Below, in pieces: positions 9,807 to 19,210 of a DNA stretch of 64,000 nt. This stretch comes from Sulfitobacter sp. HGT1 (GTDB lineage Bacteria; Pseudomonadota; Alphaproteobacteria; Rhodobacterales; Rhodobacteraceae): positions 248,001 through 312,000 of the forward strand of contig NZ_BLWI01000008.1 in the NCBI RefSeq assembly GCF_013282155.1, read 5' to 3'. The notes beneath the pieces were generated by a model. The model did not search any database. It was not told the origin of the DNA and saw only the letters and a list, made by a program, of their open reading frames with translations. Positions within the stretch are counted from its first letter, which is position 1, and each line of letters begins with the position of its first letter. The position numbers and the translations under genes were made by a program.

Positions 9807-10280
9807 ATGAGCCTGACGCATTTTGATGGCAAGGGCGATGCCCATATGGTCGATGTCTCGGACAAGCCGGTGACGTCGCGGATCGCTGTCGCTGAGACCT
9901 ACATCAAGATGCGGCGCGAAACCTTTGATATCATTACAGAAGGTCGCGCAAAAAAGGGTGACGTCATGGGCGTTGCCCGTCTGGCTGGCATCATGGCCGC
10001 CAAACGCACCTCCGATCTGATCCCGCTGTGTCATCCGCTGCCGATCACCAAAGTATCGGTTGAATTGACCCCAGACGCCGACCTGCCCGGCCTGCGCATC
10101 GAGGCGACAGTGAAAACCACCGGCCAGACCGGCGTCGAGATGGAGGCATTGACCGCCGCATCCGTCACCGCACTTACCGTCTATGACATGGCCAAAGCCG
10201 TGGACAAGGGCATGGAAATCGGCGGGCTGCGCGTCATGCTCAAGGACGGCGGCAAATCGGGCCGCTACGAAGCATCATGA
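9807..10280 (+). CDS. moaC: Cyclic pyranopterin monophosphate synthase
   Basis: Acts with MoaA in the first step of molybdenum cofactor synthesis, converting the cyclic GTP intermediate to cPMP. 157 residues. Family motifs are [15 protein letters not shown], with the conserved His, and [20 protein letters not shown] near the C-terminus, followed by the final GGKSGRY. It begins on the base after the trpC stop, and its stop overlaps the moeA start by four bases, so it belongs to the same transcript. moaA is not in the window. Confidence 0.97.
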   Translation: MSLTHFDGKGDAHMVDVSDKPVTSRIAVAETYIKMRRETFDIITEGRAKKGDVMGVARLAGIMAAKRTSDLIPLCHPLPITKVSVELTPDADLPGLRIEATVKTTGQTGVEMEALTAASVTALTVYDMAKAVDKGMEIGGLRVMLKDGGKSGRYEAS

Positions 10281-11449
10281 TTTCAGTCGAAACCGCCCTG
10301 TCGCACCTGTTTGATCTTGTCGCCCCCATGGGTGTTGAAACCGTCCCCCTGCGCCACGCCGCAGGACGGGTATTGGCCGAAGACGTCACGACACCCCTGA
10401 CCCAACCGCCCTTTGCGGCCTCATCGATGGATGGCTATGCCCTGCACCGCGCCGAGGTTGAGCCCGATGCGATGTTCAAGGTGATCGGCGAAGCCGCCGC
10501 TGGCCACCGCTTTGACGGGGTCGTGAAAGCCGGACAGGCCGTGCGGATTTTCACCGGTGCCCCGATCCCCGAAGGCGCTGATTTCGTCGTGATCCAGGAA
10601 GACACAAGCCGCCGTGGCGATCTGTTGATGCTGGGCCATGACATTGACGGCAAAGACAATATCCGCCCCGCCGGTGGTGATTTCAAAGCCGGCGATGTGA
10701 TGACCGCCCCGCGCGTCTTGCGGCCCGCCGATATCGCCCTGCTTGCCGCGATGAACATTGCCAAAGTCCCCGTTCACATTGCCCCGCAGATCGCGATCAT
10801 CGCCACGGGGGATGAATTGGTGCAGCCGGGTGAAACACCCGGACCCGACCAGATTATCGCGTCAAACACCTATGGTCTGGCTGCGATGCTTGAACAGATC
10901 GGGGCGCGCTGCCGGTTGATCCCCATTGCGCGGGACACCGCCGCATCGCTGACCCAGTCGTTCAAACTCGCCCAAGGGGCCGATCTGATCATTACCATTG
11001 GCGGGGCCTCGGTCGGAGATCACGATCTGGTTGCCCCCGTTGCTGCCGAACTGGGCATGGAACAGGCGTTTTATAAGGTCGCGATGCGCCCCGGAAAACC
11101 GTTGATGGCCGGAAAACTGGGCAAGACGCCGATGATCGGCCTGCCGGGAAACCCCGTGTCTGCCATGGTCTGCGGCGTGGTGTTTGTGGCCCCCGTGCTA
11201 CGCAAGATGCTTGGGCTGGCTGGCAAAGCTGCCCCCCGTACCCCGATGCCGCTGGCCTTGGATCTGCCCAAAGGCGGGCCGCGCACCCATTTCATGCGGG
11301 CCTTGGTGCGCGATGGTGCGGTGCATCCGGAAAGCAATCAGGACAGTTCGTTGCTAAGCGTTCTGGCCCAGGCGGATGTGCTGATGATACGCCCCGCCGA
11401 TGATCCGGCGCGCCAATCGGGCGAAATGATGGAGTGTATCCCGCTGTAG
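10277..11449 (+). CDS. moeA: Molybdopterin molybdenumtransferase
   Basis: Inserts molybdate into adenylylated molybdopterin, the final step of molybdenum cofactor synthesis. The 390-residue protein has the MoeA N-terminal domain ([12 protein letters not shown]), the MPT-binding domain with [11 protein letters not shown] and [11 protein letters not shown], then [10 protein letters not shown] and [11 protein letters not shown], and the small C-terminal domain IV. The start overlaps the moaC stop (ATGA). The stop lies two bases before the -35 element of the lexA promoter, so read-through into lexA is possible alongside SOS-driven transcription. Confidence 0.96.
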   Translation: MISVETALSHLFDLVAPMGVETVPLRHAAGRVLAEDVTTPLTQPPFAASSMDGYALHRAEVEPDAMFKVIGEAAAGHRFDGVVKAGQAVRIFTGAPIPEGADFVVIQEDTSRRGDLLMLGHDIDGKDNIRPAGGDFKAGDVMTAPRVLRPADIALLAAMNIAKVPVHIAPQIAIIATGDELVQPGETPGPDQIIASNTYGLAAMLEQIGARCRLIPIARDTAASLTQSFKLAQGADLIITIGGASVGDHDLVAPVAAELGMEQAFYKVAMRPGKPLMAGKLGKTPMIGLPGNPVSAMVCGVVFVAPVLRKMLGLAGKAAPRTPMPLALDLPKGGPRTHFMRALVRDGAVHPESNQDSSLLSVLAQADVLMIRPADDPARQSGEMMECIPL

Positions 11450-11451
11450 CG

Positions 11452-11480
11452 TTGACACAAAACAAGAACATCACTAGAAC
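11452..11480 (+). promoter_or_regulatory. lexA promoter with overlapping LexA operator (SOS box)
   Basis: A perfect -35 TTGACA (11452-11457) is separated by 17 bases from TAGAAC (11475-11480). The direct repeat GAAC-ATCACTA-GAAC at 11466-11480 is the complement of the alphaproteobacterial LexA consensus GTTC-N7-GTTC. It covers the spacer and -10, so bound LexA would block RNA polymerase. This predicts autoregulation of lexA by its own product. Confidence 0.9.
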
Positions 11481-11513
11481 AAACCCAAACCAATAATCTC
11501 AGGGGATGTTCGG

Positions 11514-12212
11514 ATGCTGACCAAAAAACAACTCGACCTGCTGGCTTTCATTCACAAGCGCGTTCAGCGCGACGGGGTGCCGCCCAGCTTTGACGAGATG
11601 AAAGAAGCATTGGACCTGCGGTCGAAATCCGGCATCCACCGTCTGATTACAGCGCTTGAGGAACGCGGATTTATCCGCCGTCTGGCCCACCGTGCGCGCG
11701 CGATCGAGGTTGTGAAACTGCCCGACAGCATGGGTGGATTGCCCGGTTCCGGCTTTACCCCCCGCGTGATTGACGGGGATCGCCCCGACGCCCCGCCGCC
11801 GCGCGCCGCCCAGTCTGTATCGGGGTCCGCGACGGATATTCCGATGATGGGCCGCATCGCCGCCGGTGTCCCGATCGAGGCAATTACCACAATGACCCAT
11901 TCCGTGGCTGTTCCGGGCAACATGATCAGCGGCAGCGGCGAACACTATGCCCTTGAAGTCAAAGGCGATTCGATGATCGACGCGGGCATTAACGACGGTG
12001 ACGTTGTGGTGATCCGCGAGACCTCTGTCGCGGATGACGGCGATATCGTGGTGGCACTGGTCGACGATCACGAGGCGACGCTCAAGACCTTCAAACGCCA
12101 CGGCAGCTCAATCGCGCTGGAGGCGGCGAACCCAGCCTATGAAACGCGGGTGTTCCCGTCGGATATGGTCAAGGTTCAGGGGCGTTTGGTCGGTTTGATC
12201 CGCACCTATTGA
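11514..12212 (+). CDS. lexA: LexA repressor/autoprotease
   Basis: Represses SOS genes until RecA filaments on damaged DNA trigger self-cleavage. The 232-residue protein has an N-terminal winged helix (residues 1-65) that begins [13 protein letters not shown], as in alphaproteobacterial LexA. The cleavage bond Ala117-Gly118 lies in RIAAGVP. The catalytic dyad is Ser153 (GDSMIDAGI) and Lys191 (EATLKTFKR). A Pro/Ala-rich linker (about 75-105) is slightly longer than in E. coli. AGGGGAT precedes the start. Confidence 0.97.
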   Translation: MLTKKQLDLLAFIHKRVQRDGVPPSFDEMKEALDLRSKSGIHRLITALEERGFIRRLAHRARAIEVVKLPDSMGGLPGSGFTPRVIDGDRPDAPPPRAAQSVSGSATDIPMMGRIAAGVPIEAITTMTHSVAVPGNMISGSGEHYALEVKGDSMIDAGINDGDVVVIRETSVADDGDIVVALVDDHEATLKTFKRHGSSIALEAANPAYETRVFPSDMVKVQGRLVGLIRTY

Positions 12213-12229
12213 TCTGGGAACTGGCCGGA

Positions 12230-14263
12230 TCAATCATCTGGCCAGTGCGTCCACAACCGCGAGCCCGCCCTTTGGCGGGCCGTTTGCATTTTGATCTGCC
12301 CGTTTTCCAGACGCATCGAAATCGCACCGGTCTGACGCAGATATTTCGGGTCAAGGATCAGGCAATCGCCCAAGCTCTTTTCAAGCACCACCGAGGTCAC
12401 GATGATCTGCCCTGACGTGCAGCGCCCGAATGCCGCAACGGCGCGTTTGCCTGACAGGTGGATGATTTGCTGGCCCGCGACCCGCATATCCGGCCGCCAC
12501 CGGTCAGCGGCATCCGCCTGCATGGTCCCGTCCCCGTCATTCTCCAGCCAGTTTCGGGCGATAAACCCTGCCCCTTTGGCCTTGCTCAGGGCCCGTCCTT
12601 GCGGGGTGATGATGCCAACCAGATTTCCTGTATCCGCGATCAACACCATGGGCCGCTCTGCCTGATACCACAGGGCGAATCCCGCGATCACAGCCGCAAT
12701 ACCCGCAGACCGCAGCCGCCCCTGCCACAACAGCACCCATAAAAACCCGAGCGCCAGCAAGGGCAGCACCCAGACCCCCGGCCCTTTTACATGACCCTGC
12801 GCACCTTCGATATCCGCCACAAACGCCGCCACAGCCAAGATCCAGCGCAGGCCCAGCCCCATGATCCACAGCGCAAGATGGTCCAGCCCCAAGGGGGCCA
12901 GCACCAGCGCCCCGACCGCCGCAGGCATCACCAGCAGCCCCATCAAGGGCACAGACAGCAGGTTCGCGATCAGCCCGAAATGGGCAATTGTATTGAAATG
13001 CGCCGCCCCCACAGGGGCCGTGAACAGCCCTGCCACCGCAGAGGAAATAAAGGTCGCCACCGCCGGGGCCAGCCATTTGGGGCCCAGCGACAACTGCCCG
13101 TCGCGCAGCCAGCCGAACACCGCCACCAACGCCGTCGTCGCCGCGAATGACATCTGGAACCCCGGCCCCATCAACGCCTCTGGCCGCAGGATCAACACCA
13201 GCGTCGCGGCTATCGCCACGGCCCGCAGGCTAAGCGCGCGCCGCCCCAGCATCAGCGCCCCCAAGGCCACCGCAACCATCACAAACGCCCGTTCGGTCGC
13301 CACATTGCCCCCCGACAGCGCCAGATATCCGGTCGCGGCAACCAGCGCGCCCGCCGCCGCAATACTGCGCGTCGGCCAGCGGAGCGCGACCCAAGGGACC
13401 AGGCTGAGGACCAGACGCAATGCCCCGAACACGACCGCGCTCAGCAACCCCATATGCAGACCCGAAATCGCCAGCAGATGCGCCAGATTGCTGGCCCGCA
13501 GGTCAAACAGGGCGGTTTGGCTGATGGCACTGCGATCCCCCGTTGTGATCGCGGTTGCAAAGCCGCCGATATCGCCCCCGAGCGCCGCTTGCACGCGGGC
13601 GGACGCCGCCATGCGCACCCGCAGCACCATCAGACCGGCGCGGCCCTGCGCTGCGGGTGCTGCCCCCAGCACCGGATTTCGGGTATAGCCGACAGCCCCC
13701 AAACGCGCGAACCACGCATGGCGCTGGAAATCAAAGCCGCCCGGTTCAACCGGACCGCTGGGGGGCGACAAATGCCCCGTTGTCATCACGCGCAACCCCG
13801 GTTCGGCGGCGATGCTGTGGCTTTGATCGCCGTGCAGCGACACCCGCACCCGCATCGGTGTCCGCTCGGCAGACACCCTTTCCAGCACCACGCGGTCAAG
13901 GGTCAGGCGCAGCGCGTCGGACTGGCTGCGGTCAATCCCGACGATCCGCCCCTCGATTGCACCGTAATAGCGCCAGCCCAACACCGGCCCGCCAACCGCA
14001 TGGGCGCGCAAGGCGGCCAGATCAAAGCCGATCATCCCCAACGCAACGGCCACCGCAACAGGGGCCGCCGCATCGGGCAGGTGCCGCGAGAGCAACAGCA
14101 ACACCCCCGCGCCCGCCATCAGCCCCAGCAAGACGGGCAGCGCGGGTTCGGCCCTGACCATGAAATAGCCGCCGATCCCGATCGCCAGACAGACGGGCAC
14201 CCAGCCGAACAGATGGCCACGCTGCTGTAACATCATCTGCGACAGACCTTGCATCAGGCCCAT
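12230..14263 (-). CDS. comEC: ComEC/Rec2 family DNA-uptake channel protein
   Basis: A polytopic inner-membrane protein of about 677 residues. After two N-terminal spans comes a DUF4131-like soluble region (about 90-220). A long multi-span Competence domain follows (about 225-520, with HLLAISGLHMGLLSAVVF). The family carries single-stranded DNA into the cytoplasm during transformation. The C-terminal 150 residues show no metallo-beta-lactamase HxHxDH motif, as is common in alphaproteobacteria. The ATG at 14263 preceded by GGGG is preferred to a GTG seven codons upstream. It is convergent with lexA and divergent from gltX. Confidence 0.85.
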   Translation of the reverse strand: MGLMQGLSQMMLQQRGHLFGWVPVCLAIGIGGYFMVRAEPALPVLLGLMAGAGVLLLLSRHLPDAAAPVAVAVALGMIGFDLAALRAHAVGGPVLGWRYYGAIEGRIVGIDRSQSDALRLTLDRVVLERVSAERTPMRVRVSLHGDQSHSIAAEPGLRVMTTGHLSPPSGPVEPGGFDFQRHAWFARLGAVGYTRNPVLGAAPAAQGRAGLMVLRVRMAASARVQAALGGDIGGFATAITTGDRSAISQTALFDLRASNLAHLLAISGLHMGLLSAVVFGALRLVLSLVPWVALRWPTRSIAAAGALVAATGYLALSGGNVATERAFVMVAVALGALMLGRRALSLRAVAIAATLVLILRPEALMGPGFQMSFAATTALVAVFGWLRDGQLSLGPKWLAPAVATFISSAVAGLFTAPVGAAHFNTIAHFGLIANLLSVPLMGLLVMPAAVGALVLAPLGLDHLALWIMGLGLRWILAVAAFVADIEGAQGHVKGPGVWVLPLLALGFLWVLLWQGRLRSAGIAAVIAGFALWYQAERPMVLIADTGNLVGIITPQGRALSKAKGAGFIARNWLENDGDGTMQADAADRWRPDMRVAGQQIIHLSGKRAVAAFGRCTSGQIIVTSVVLEKSLGDCLILDPKYLRQTGAISMRLENGQIKMQTARQRAGSRLWTHWPDD
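12263..12280 (+). terminator. Candidate lexA terminator hairpin inside the comEC 3' end
   Basis: GCCCGCC-CTTT-GGCGGGC forms a 7-bp GC stem with a four-base loop, followed by CGTTTGCATTTTG. It lies about 50 bases after the lexA stop and within the last codons of the convergent comEC. The T-run is broken, so it may be a weak or bidirectional terminator. Confidence 0.45.
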
Positions 14264-14388
14264 ACTTGCCCCCGATCCCCGCACTGGCTAGATAGACCCT
14301 GACGCTACCCGCTGCGTGGTTAGCAAAAGATAAACGGCCCCCTGCCAGAGCGGGGAAACCGTACCATTTCACTGAAAGGACACCCCAT

Positions 14389-15789
14389 ATGACACAGCCT
14401 GTCGTCACCCGCTTTGCCCCTTCTCCGACCGGCTATCTGCATATTGGCGGGGCGCGGACGGCCCTTTTCAGCTGGCTTTATGCGCGCGGCCGTGGCGGCA
14501 AATTCTTGCTGCGCATCGAAGACACCGACCGTGTGCGCTATACCCCCGAAGCCACCGATGCGATCTTGCAGGGCCTTGCGTGGCTGGGGCTGGATCATGA
14601 CGGTGATGTTGTCAGCCAGTTTGAAAATGCCGCGCGTCACGCCGAGGTCGCCCTTGAACTTCTGGCTGCCGGCAAGGCCTATAAATGCTTTGCCAGCCAG
14701 GAAGAAATCGCTGAATTCCGCGATACGGCAAAGGCCGAAGGTCGCAGCACGCTGTATCATTCGCCTTGGCGCGATGCTGACCCATCGACCCACCCTGACG
14801 CGCCTTATGTTGTGCGCATCAAGGCCCCCCAAACCGGCGAGACGATCATCCACGACCGCGTGCAGGGCGATGTGAAAATCGGCAATGACCAGCTGGATGA
14901 TATGGTTCTGCTCCGCTCTGATGGTACCCCGGTTTATATGCTGGCCGTTGTCGTTGACGACCATGATATGGGCGTGACCCATGTGATCCGTGGCGACGAC
15001 CACCTGAACAATGCCGCACGCCAGATGATGATCTATCACGCGATGGGCTGGGACGTGCCGGTTTGGGCGCATATCCCGCTGATTCACGGACCCGACGGCA
15101 AGAAATTGTCGAAACGCCACGGGGCTTTGGGCGCGCAGGAATATCAGGCGATGGGCTATCCTGCCGCCGGTATGCGCAACTATCTGGCCCGTCTGGGCTG
15201 GAGCCATGGCGACGACGAGTTTTTCACCGACGAGCAGGCAAAAGAATGGTTCGATCTGGACGGCATTCGCAAAAGCCCCGCACAGTTTGATTTGAAAAAG
15301 CTGGAAAATATCTGCGGCCAGCATATTGCCGTCGCCGATGATGCCGCATTGCGGCACGAGATCGAGGGATATTTGGCCGCCGCTGGCCTGCCTGCCCTCA
15401 CGTCGCAACAAGGTGATGGTTTGGAACGGGCCATGTATTGCCTCAAGGAACGCGCCAAAACCTTCCCCGAACTACTTGAAAAAGCAGAGTTTGTTCTGGC
15501 CAGCCGCCCCATTGTACCGGACGAGAAAGCAGCCAAGAACCTGGATGATGTATCCCGTGGTATACTGAGCGAATTGACGCCGCAGTTGCAGAATGTTAAC
15601 TGGGACAGAGAAACGCTAGAAGAGGCGTTAAACGGCTTTGCAGCCGCACATGATACTAAATTTGGCAAGTTGGCCGGGCCTTTGCGCTCTGCCCTTGCAG
15701 GTCGGACAGCGACCCCGTCGGTATTCGATATGATGCTGATTTTGGGGCGTGACGAAAGCCTTGCCAGATTGCAGGATGCAGCAAATTGA
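14389..15789 (+). CDS. gltX: Glutamate-tRNA ligase
   Basis: Charges tRNA with glutamate. 466 residues. The class I signature HIGH appears as HIGG (residues 18-21, in [12 protein letters not shown]), and KMSKS appears as KLSKR in [12 protein letters not shown]; both are standard variants in bacterial GluRS. The anticodon-binding helical domain fills the C-terminal third. Many alphaproteobacteria carry two gltX copies, one serving the tRNA-Gln amidation route; which copy this is cannot be told here. It lies 113 bases upstream of gltA. Confidence 0.95.
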   Translation: MTQPVVTRFAPSPTGYLHIGGARTALFSWLYARGRGGKFLLRIEDTDRVRYTPEATDAILQGLAWLGLDHDGDVVSQFENAARHAEVALELLAAGKAYKCFASQEEIAEFRDTAKAEGRSTLYHSPWRDADPSTHPDAPYVVRIKAPQTGETIIHDRVQGDVKIGNDQLDDMVLLRSDGTPVYMLAVVVDDHDMGVTHVIRGDDHLNNAARQMMIYHAMGWDVPVWAHIPLIHGPDGKKLSKRHGALGAQEYQAMGYPAAGMRNYLARLGWSHGDDEFFTDEQAKEWFDLDGIRKSPAQFDLKKLENICGQHIAVADDAALRHEIEGYLAAAGLPALTSQQGDGLERAMYCLKERAKTFPELLEKAEFVLASRPIVPDEKAAKNLDDVSRGILSELTPQLQNVNWDRETLEEALNGFAAAHDTKFGKLAGPLRSALAGRTATPSVFDMMLILGRDESLARLQDAAN

Positions 15790-15902
15790 GAGATGCTTAA
15801 GCAAATCTCAACTTAAAGCGAGATAACACAACGCACGGGCCACTCCAGGCCGGTGCCGGACGGTGGGCAGAACGCACATCGCCAACGGTAGAAAGGGACT
15901 TC

Positions 15903-17198
15903 ATGGCCGAGAGTACAAAATCAGCAACGTTGACCATCGACGGTAAAAGCTTTGAATTACCTATTTATTCCCCGACTGTAGGGCCGGATGTCATGGATAT
16001 CCGCAAGCTTTACGCGCAGGCGAATGTCTTTACCTATGACCCGGGTTTTACGTCTACTGCCGCTTGCGACAGCACGATCACCTTTATTGATGGCGACGAA
16101 GGTGTGTTGCTGCACCGTGGCTATCCGATTGATCAGCTCGCCAGCGAGTCGCATTACCTCGAGGTGTGCTATTTGCTGCTGAACGGCGAACTGCCGTCGC
16201 CAACACAGCTGGAAGAGTTCGAGGAACTGGTCACCAACCACACCATGATCCACGAACAGATGATTAATTTCTTCCGTGGTTTCCGCCGTGATGCGCATCC
16301 AATGGCGATCATGGTTGGCGTTGTGGGCGCAATGTCTGCATTCTATCATGACAGCACCGACGTGAACGACGCGCACCAGCGCGAAGTCGCGACGATCCGT
16401 TTGATTGCCAAGATGCCGACGATTGCGGCGATGGCGTATAAATATACCATCGGCCAACCCTTTATCTATCCACGCAATGACGTCGATTATGCCGGTAACT
16501 TCCTGCGCATGTGCTTTGCCGTCCCTGCCGAAGATTACGTTGTTGACCCGATCCTGGCCCGCGCGATGGACCGGATCTTTACCTTGCATGCCGACCACGA
16601 GCAAAACGCCTCGACCTCGACCGTGCGTCTGGCGTCCTCCTCGGGCGCGAACCCGTTCGCCTGTATCGCGGCGGGCATCGCCTGTCTTTGGGGCCCTGCC
16701 CACGGGGGTGCGAACCAGGCATGTCTTGAAATGCTCAAGGAAATCGGCACGCCGGACCGGATTCCAGAATTCATCGCCCGCGCCAAGGACAAGAATGATC
16801 CGTTCCGTCTGATGGGCTTTGGCCACCGGGTTTACAAAAACTTTGACCCGCGCGCGACCGTGATGAAGGAAAGCGCGGACGAAGTTCTCGAACTGCTCGG
16901 CGTTGAAAACAACCCGATCCTGCAGGTCGCCAAGGAACTGGAAAAACAGGCACTGGAAGATCCGTATTTCGCGGATAAGAAGCTGTTCCCCAACGTTGAT
17001 TTCTATTCCGGCATCATTCTTGAGGCCATGGGCTTCCCGACGTCGATGTTCACGCCTATCTTTGCATTGGCCCGCACCGTTGGTTGGATTTCCCAGTGGA
17101 AAGAACAAATTAGCGATCCACAGATGAAAATCGGCCGTCCGCGCCAGCTGTATCTGGGCGAAGGCAAACGCGATTACGTCGACATCGAAAAACGCTAA
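15903..17198 (+). CDS. gltA: Citrate synthase (type II, hexameric family)
   Basis: Condenses acetyl-CoA with oxaloacetate at the entry of the TCA cycle. At 431 residues it matches the Gram-negative type II enzyme. [20 protein letters not shown] and [15 protein letters not shown] contain the first active-site histidine. [13 protein letters not shown] holds the second, and [13 protein letters not shown] the catalytic Asp. GAAAGGGA precedes the start. A strong terminator follows the stop. The 113-base leader between gltX and gltA includes an imperfect palindrome around GCTTAAGC. Confidence 0.97.
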   Translation: MAESTKSATLTIDGKSFELPIYSPTVGPDVMDIRKLYAQANVFTYDPGFTSTAACDSTITFIDGDEGVLLHRGYPIDQLASESHYLEVCYLLLNGELPSPTQLEEFEELVTNHTMIHEQMINFFRGFRRDAHPMAIMVGVVGAMSAFYHDSTDVNDAHQREVATIRLIAKMPTIAAMAYKYTIGQPFIYPRNDVDYAGNFLRMCFAVPAEDYVVDPILARAMDRIFTLHADHEQNASTSTVRLASSSGANPFACIAAGIACLWGPAHGGANQACLEMLKEIGTPDRIPEFIARAKDKNDPFRLMGFGHRVYKNFDPRATVMKESADEVLELLGVENNPILQVAKELEKQALEDPYFADKKLFPNVDFYSGIILEAMGFPTSMFTPIFALARTVGWISQWKEQISDPQMKIGRPRQLYLGEGKRDYVDIEKR

Positions 17199-17217
17199 TC
17201 GCAGCGTAGAAATGACG

Positions 17218-17248
17218 AAAACGCCCTGCCATCTGGCGGGGCGTTTTT
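17218..17248 (+). terminator. Rho-independent terminator of gltA
   Basis: ACGCCCTGCC-ATCT-GGCGGGGCGT gives a 10-bp stem with one T-G wobble, flanked by AAA on the left and TTTTT on the right. The stem starts about 20 bases after the gltA stop. Confidence 0.92.
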
Positions 17249-17597
17249 CGTTGGGGCCATCCTGTGATTGATCAAAATCAATGACAATTGCGCCGGTAAA
17301 TCACAGCACCCACTGGAATTAGAATCACGGTCAAACCGGCCGGCTGATCAAAGCCGCCAATTCGCCCAAATTGTTTCGGCCTATTTTCCGGTATATCGAA
17401 ACCAAACCGCAGAATTACGACATTTCTGTGTTTTTGTTTCCGCCTGTTGGACAATCAGCGAACTTGATTGACCCACACCCCCGATCGTCAATAGATTAAC
17501 GATAATTGCTGAGGTTTAGCATCTGTCCTTGCCGTAAAATAACGCAGGGTTTGGCAGGCTGGCTGGCATCTCGCTTAAAAAAACAAAGGATGCAGTG
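17249..17597. other. Non-coding gap between gltA and a small orphan gene
   Basis: About 350 bases with no convincing gene. A possible 67-codon frame at 17268-17471 has no ribosome-binding site and starts inside the FNR box, so it is not accepted. The stretch holds a perfect FNR-type palindrome at its left end and a TAGAAT hexamer about 40 bases later. It is more AT-rich than the surrounding genes. No terminator or tRNA was found, so it could be a long leader or contain an unseen small RNA. Confidence 0.6.
17268..17281 (+). promoter_or_regulatory. Perfect FNR/FnrL-type box
   Basis: TTGAT-CAAA-ATCAA is an exact match to the FNR consensus TTGAT-N4-ATCAA. A -10-like TAGAAT lies at 17320-17325, which would place the box about 58 bases upstream of transcription start, close to the class I activation distance (about 61). 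The first gene downstream is the small orphan at 17598; gltA reads toward the site but ends in a terminator before it. Confidence 0.7.
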
Positions 17598-17897
17598 ATG
17601 GCAGTTCCAGCTTCTTATGCCGGTCTAGAATGGGACACTGCGACCAGCCTGACATCCAAAAACGCCTTGAAACAGCATTCACCGCAAGGGTCTTTGGTGC
17701 ACGACAGCGACCAGAATTGTGATCAGATCGCGGTCGTCTATAACAAAGGCCAGACACCCCCCCGAATTACGGTCAAGCAGGTATCTGGCTCGGTTCATAC
17801 GGTTCTGGCGGACGGGATTGCCGTGGCTGTGGTTGCCAGCGCAACACGCCCCACCTTGAACCCCGACGACGTATTGCTGATCGAACGGTCGGTCTGA
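17598..17897 (+). CDS. Small hypothetical protein (99 aa), possibly FNR-controlled
   Basis: No family recognised. The ATG is preceded by AAAGGA at seven bases, so translation is plausible; a GTG directly before it is also in frame. The product is soluble-looking, with no signal peptide or membrane span and one cysteine (Cys41). The second half (ITVKQVSGSVHTVLADGIAV, ending DDVLLIERSV) looks like a short beta-rich domain. It is the only gene downstream of the perfect FNR box, though more than 300 bases away, and it converges on the enoyl-CoA hydratase gene. Confidence 0.6.
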   Translation: MAVPASYAGLEWDTATSLTSKNALKQHSPQGSLVHDSDQNCDQIAVVYNKGQTPPRITVKQVSGSVHTVLADGIAVAVVASATRPTLNPDDVLLIERSV

Positions 17898-17906
17898 CCG
17901 ATCCGC

Positions 17907-18683
17907 TTACCGCCCTTCGAACTTCGCAATCCGCTTTTGCAAAAACGCGATCACACCCTCTTTGAAATCCCGCGATTGGCCGCATTTGCCTTGCTCGCGG
18001 GCTTCTAGTGCCAGTTGGCCCTCAAAGGAATTGTCCCAGCTTTCACGAATGGCCTTTTTGGCCGAGGCATAGGCCAGCGTCGGACCGCTTGCCAGTTGCG
18101 CTGCTTTTGCACGCCAATGGGCGTCAAAGCCCGCATCCGGCACCGCTTCCCAGATCATCCCCCAGTCATCCGCCTGACGGGCGCTGATCTTGTCTGCGAA
18201 CAGGGCCGCGCCCATTGCCTTGGCCATGCCCATCTGACGCGGCAGCGTATAAGTGCCGCCTGCGTCGGGGATCAGCCCGATGCGGGTAAAAGCCTGAAGA
18301 AAATAAGCCGATTCCGTTGCAATAACGATGTCGGTCGCCAGCGCCAGATTTGCACCCGCACCGGCTGCGGCACCGTTTACCGCGGCAATGGTCGGCACCG
18401 GGCAATTGGTAATCGCGCGCAGCATGGGGGCGTATTCATCGCGCAGGGTCCGTTCCAGATCCATAGACGCACCGCCGTTGCTGTCGCCCAAATCCTGGCC
18501 CGAACAGAACGCCCGCCCCGCCCCTGTTACGACCACGCAGCGCGCCTGTTTGCCGCCCTGAACGAAGGCATGTTCGATCTCGGCACGCATCTGGGTGGTC
18601 AGCGCGTTCATCTTGTCAGCGCGGTTCAGGGTGATCACCGCAAGGCCATCGGTCACGTCAAAATTTAGGGTCTGGTAGTCCAT
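17907..18683 (-). CDS. Enoyl-CoA hydratase/isomerase family protein (PaaG-like)
   Basis: A crotonase-fold enzyme of 258 residues acting on acyl-CoA thioesters. The CoA-binding and oxyanion motifs are GAGRAFCSGQDLGD and NGAAAGAGANLALATDIVIA. The segment FLQAFTRIGLIPDAGGTYTLPR resembles PaaG, the isomerase of ring-epoxidised phenylacetyl-CoA, more than short-chain crotonases. No other phenylacetate genes are in the window, so the assignment is tentative. It lies about 70 bases downstream of ccmH on the same strand. The ATG start is taken over an in-frame TTG one codon earlier. Confidence 0.85.
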   Translation of the reverse strand: MDYQTLNFDVTDGLAVITLNRADKMNALTTQMRAEIEHAFVQGGKQARCVVVTGAGRAFCSGQDLGDSNGGASMDLERTLRDEYAPMLRAITNCPVPTIAAVNGAAAGAGANLALATDIVIATESAYFLQAFTRIGLIPDAGGTYTLPRQMGMAKAMGAALFADKISARQADDWGMIWEAVPDAGFDAHWRAKAAQLASGPTLAYASAKKAIRESWDNSFEGQLALEAREQGKCGQSRDFKEGVIAFLQKRIAKFEGR

Positions 18684-18754
18684 CAATCAGGTCCAATCTG
18701 CATGTTTGCACGCAGTGTACCCAATGCCGCCCTCAGGGCCAGCGAAACCAAGCG

Positions 18755-19210
18755 TTATTTGTTCAGAATATCATCCAAACGGGCCTGTTCTTCAGCGCTA
18801 AGTGGGGTTTGATCCGCGGCGGGTGCCGTAGACCGCCCGCGCAGATAGCCATAGCCCAGCCCTGCGGCAAGCAGCAGCATCAACGGCCCTGCCGCCCAAA
18901 GCAGCCAGGTCGACCCCGACGCAGGCGGATTAAGCAGAACATATTCGCCATAGCGGTTGACGATGAAATCCACCGCTTCCTGGTCACTATCCCCCGCAAC
19001 CAGCCGTTCGCGCAGCAAAATCCGCAGATCGCGTGCAAGGCTGGCGTTGCTCTCGTCGATGCTTTCGTTGCGACAAACAAGGCAGCGCAAGCCCTTTGAC
19101 AGGTCGCGAGCCCGTTCCTCAAGCACCGGATCCGACAGGATCTCGTCCGGTTGCACGGCCCAGGCGGGGGTGACCACCAGCAGCATAAATGCGATCAAAA
19201 GCGCCCTCAT
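18755..19210 (-). CDS. ccmH: Cytochrome c-type biogenesis protein CcmH (CycL)
   Basis: Reduces the CxxC cysteines of apocytochrome c before haem is attached. 151 residues. A signal peptide covers residues 1-18, the redox motif LRCLVCRNES carries Cys43 and Cys46, and one membrane span covers about 99-123. This is the short CcmH without the TPR domain (CcmI), which is not in this window. The ATG overlaps the ccmF stop by four bases (ATGA), showing translational coupling. Confidence 0.95.
   Translation of the reverse strand: MRALLIAFMLLVVTPAWAVQPDEILSDPVLEERARDLSKGLRCLVCRNESIDESNASLARDLRILLRERLVAGDSDQEAVDFIVNRYGEYVLLNPPASGSTWLLWAAGPLMLLLAAGLGYGYLRGRSTAPAADQTPLSAEEQARLDDILNK

Noticed and set aside
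17268..17471. 67-codon frame after gltA
   Set aside because: Its start lies inside the FNR box, it has no Shine-Dalgarno and its composition is not protein-like.
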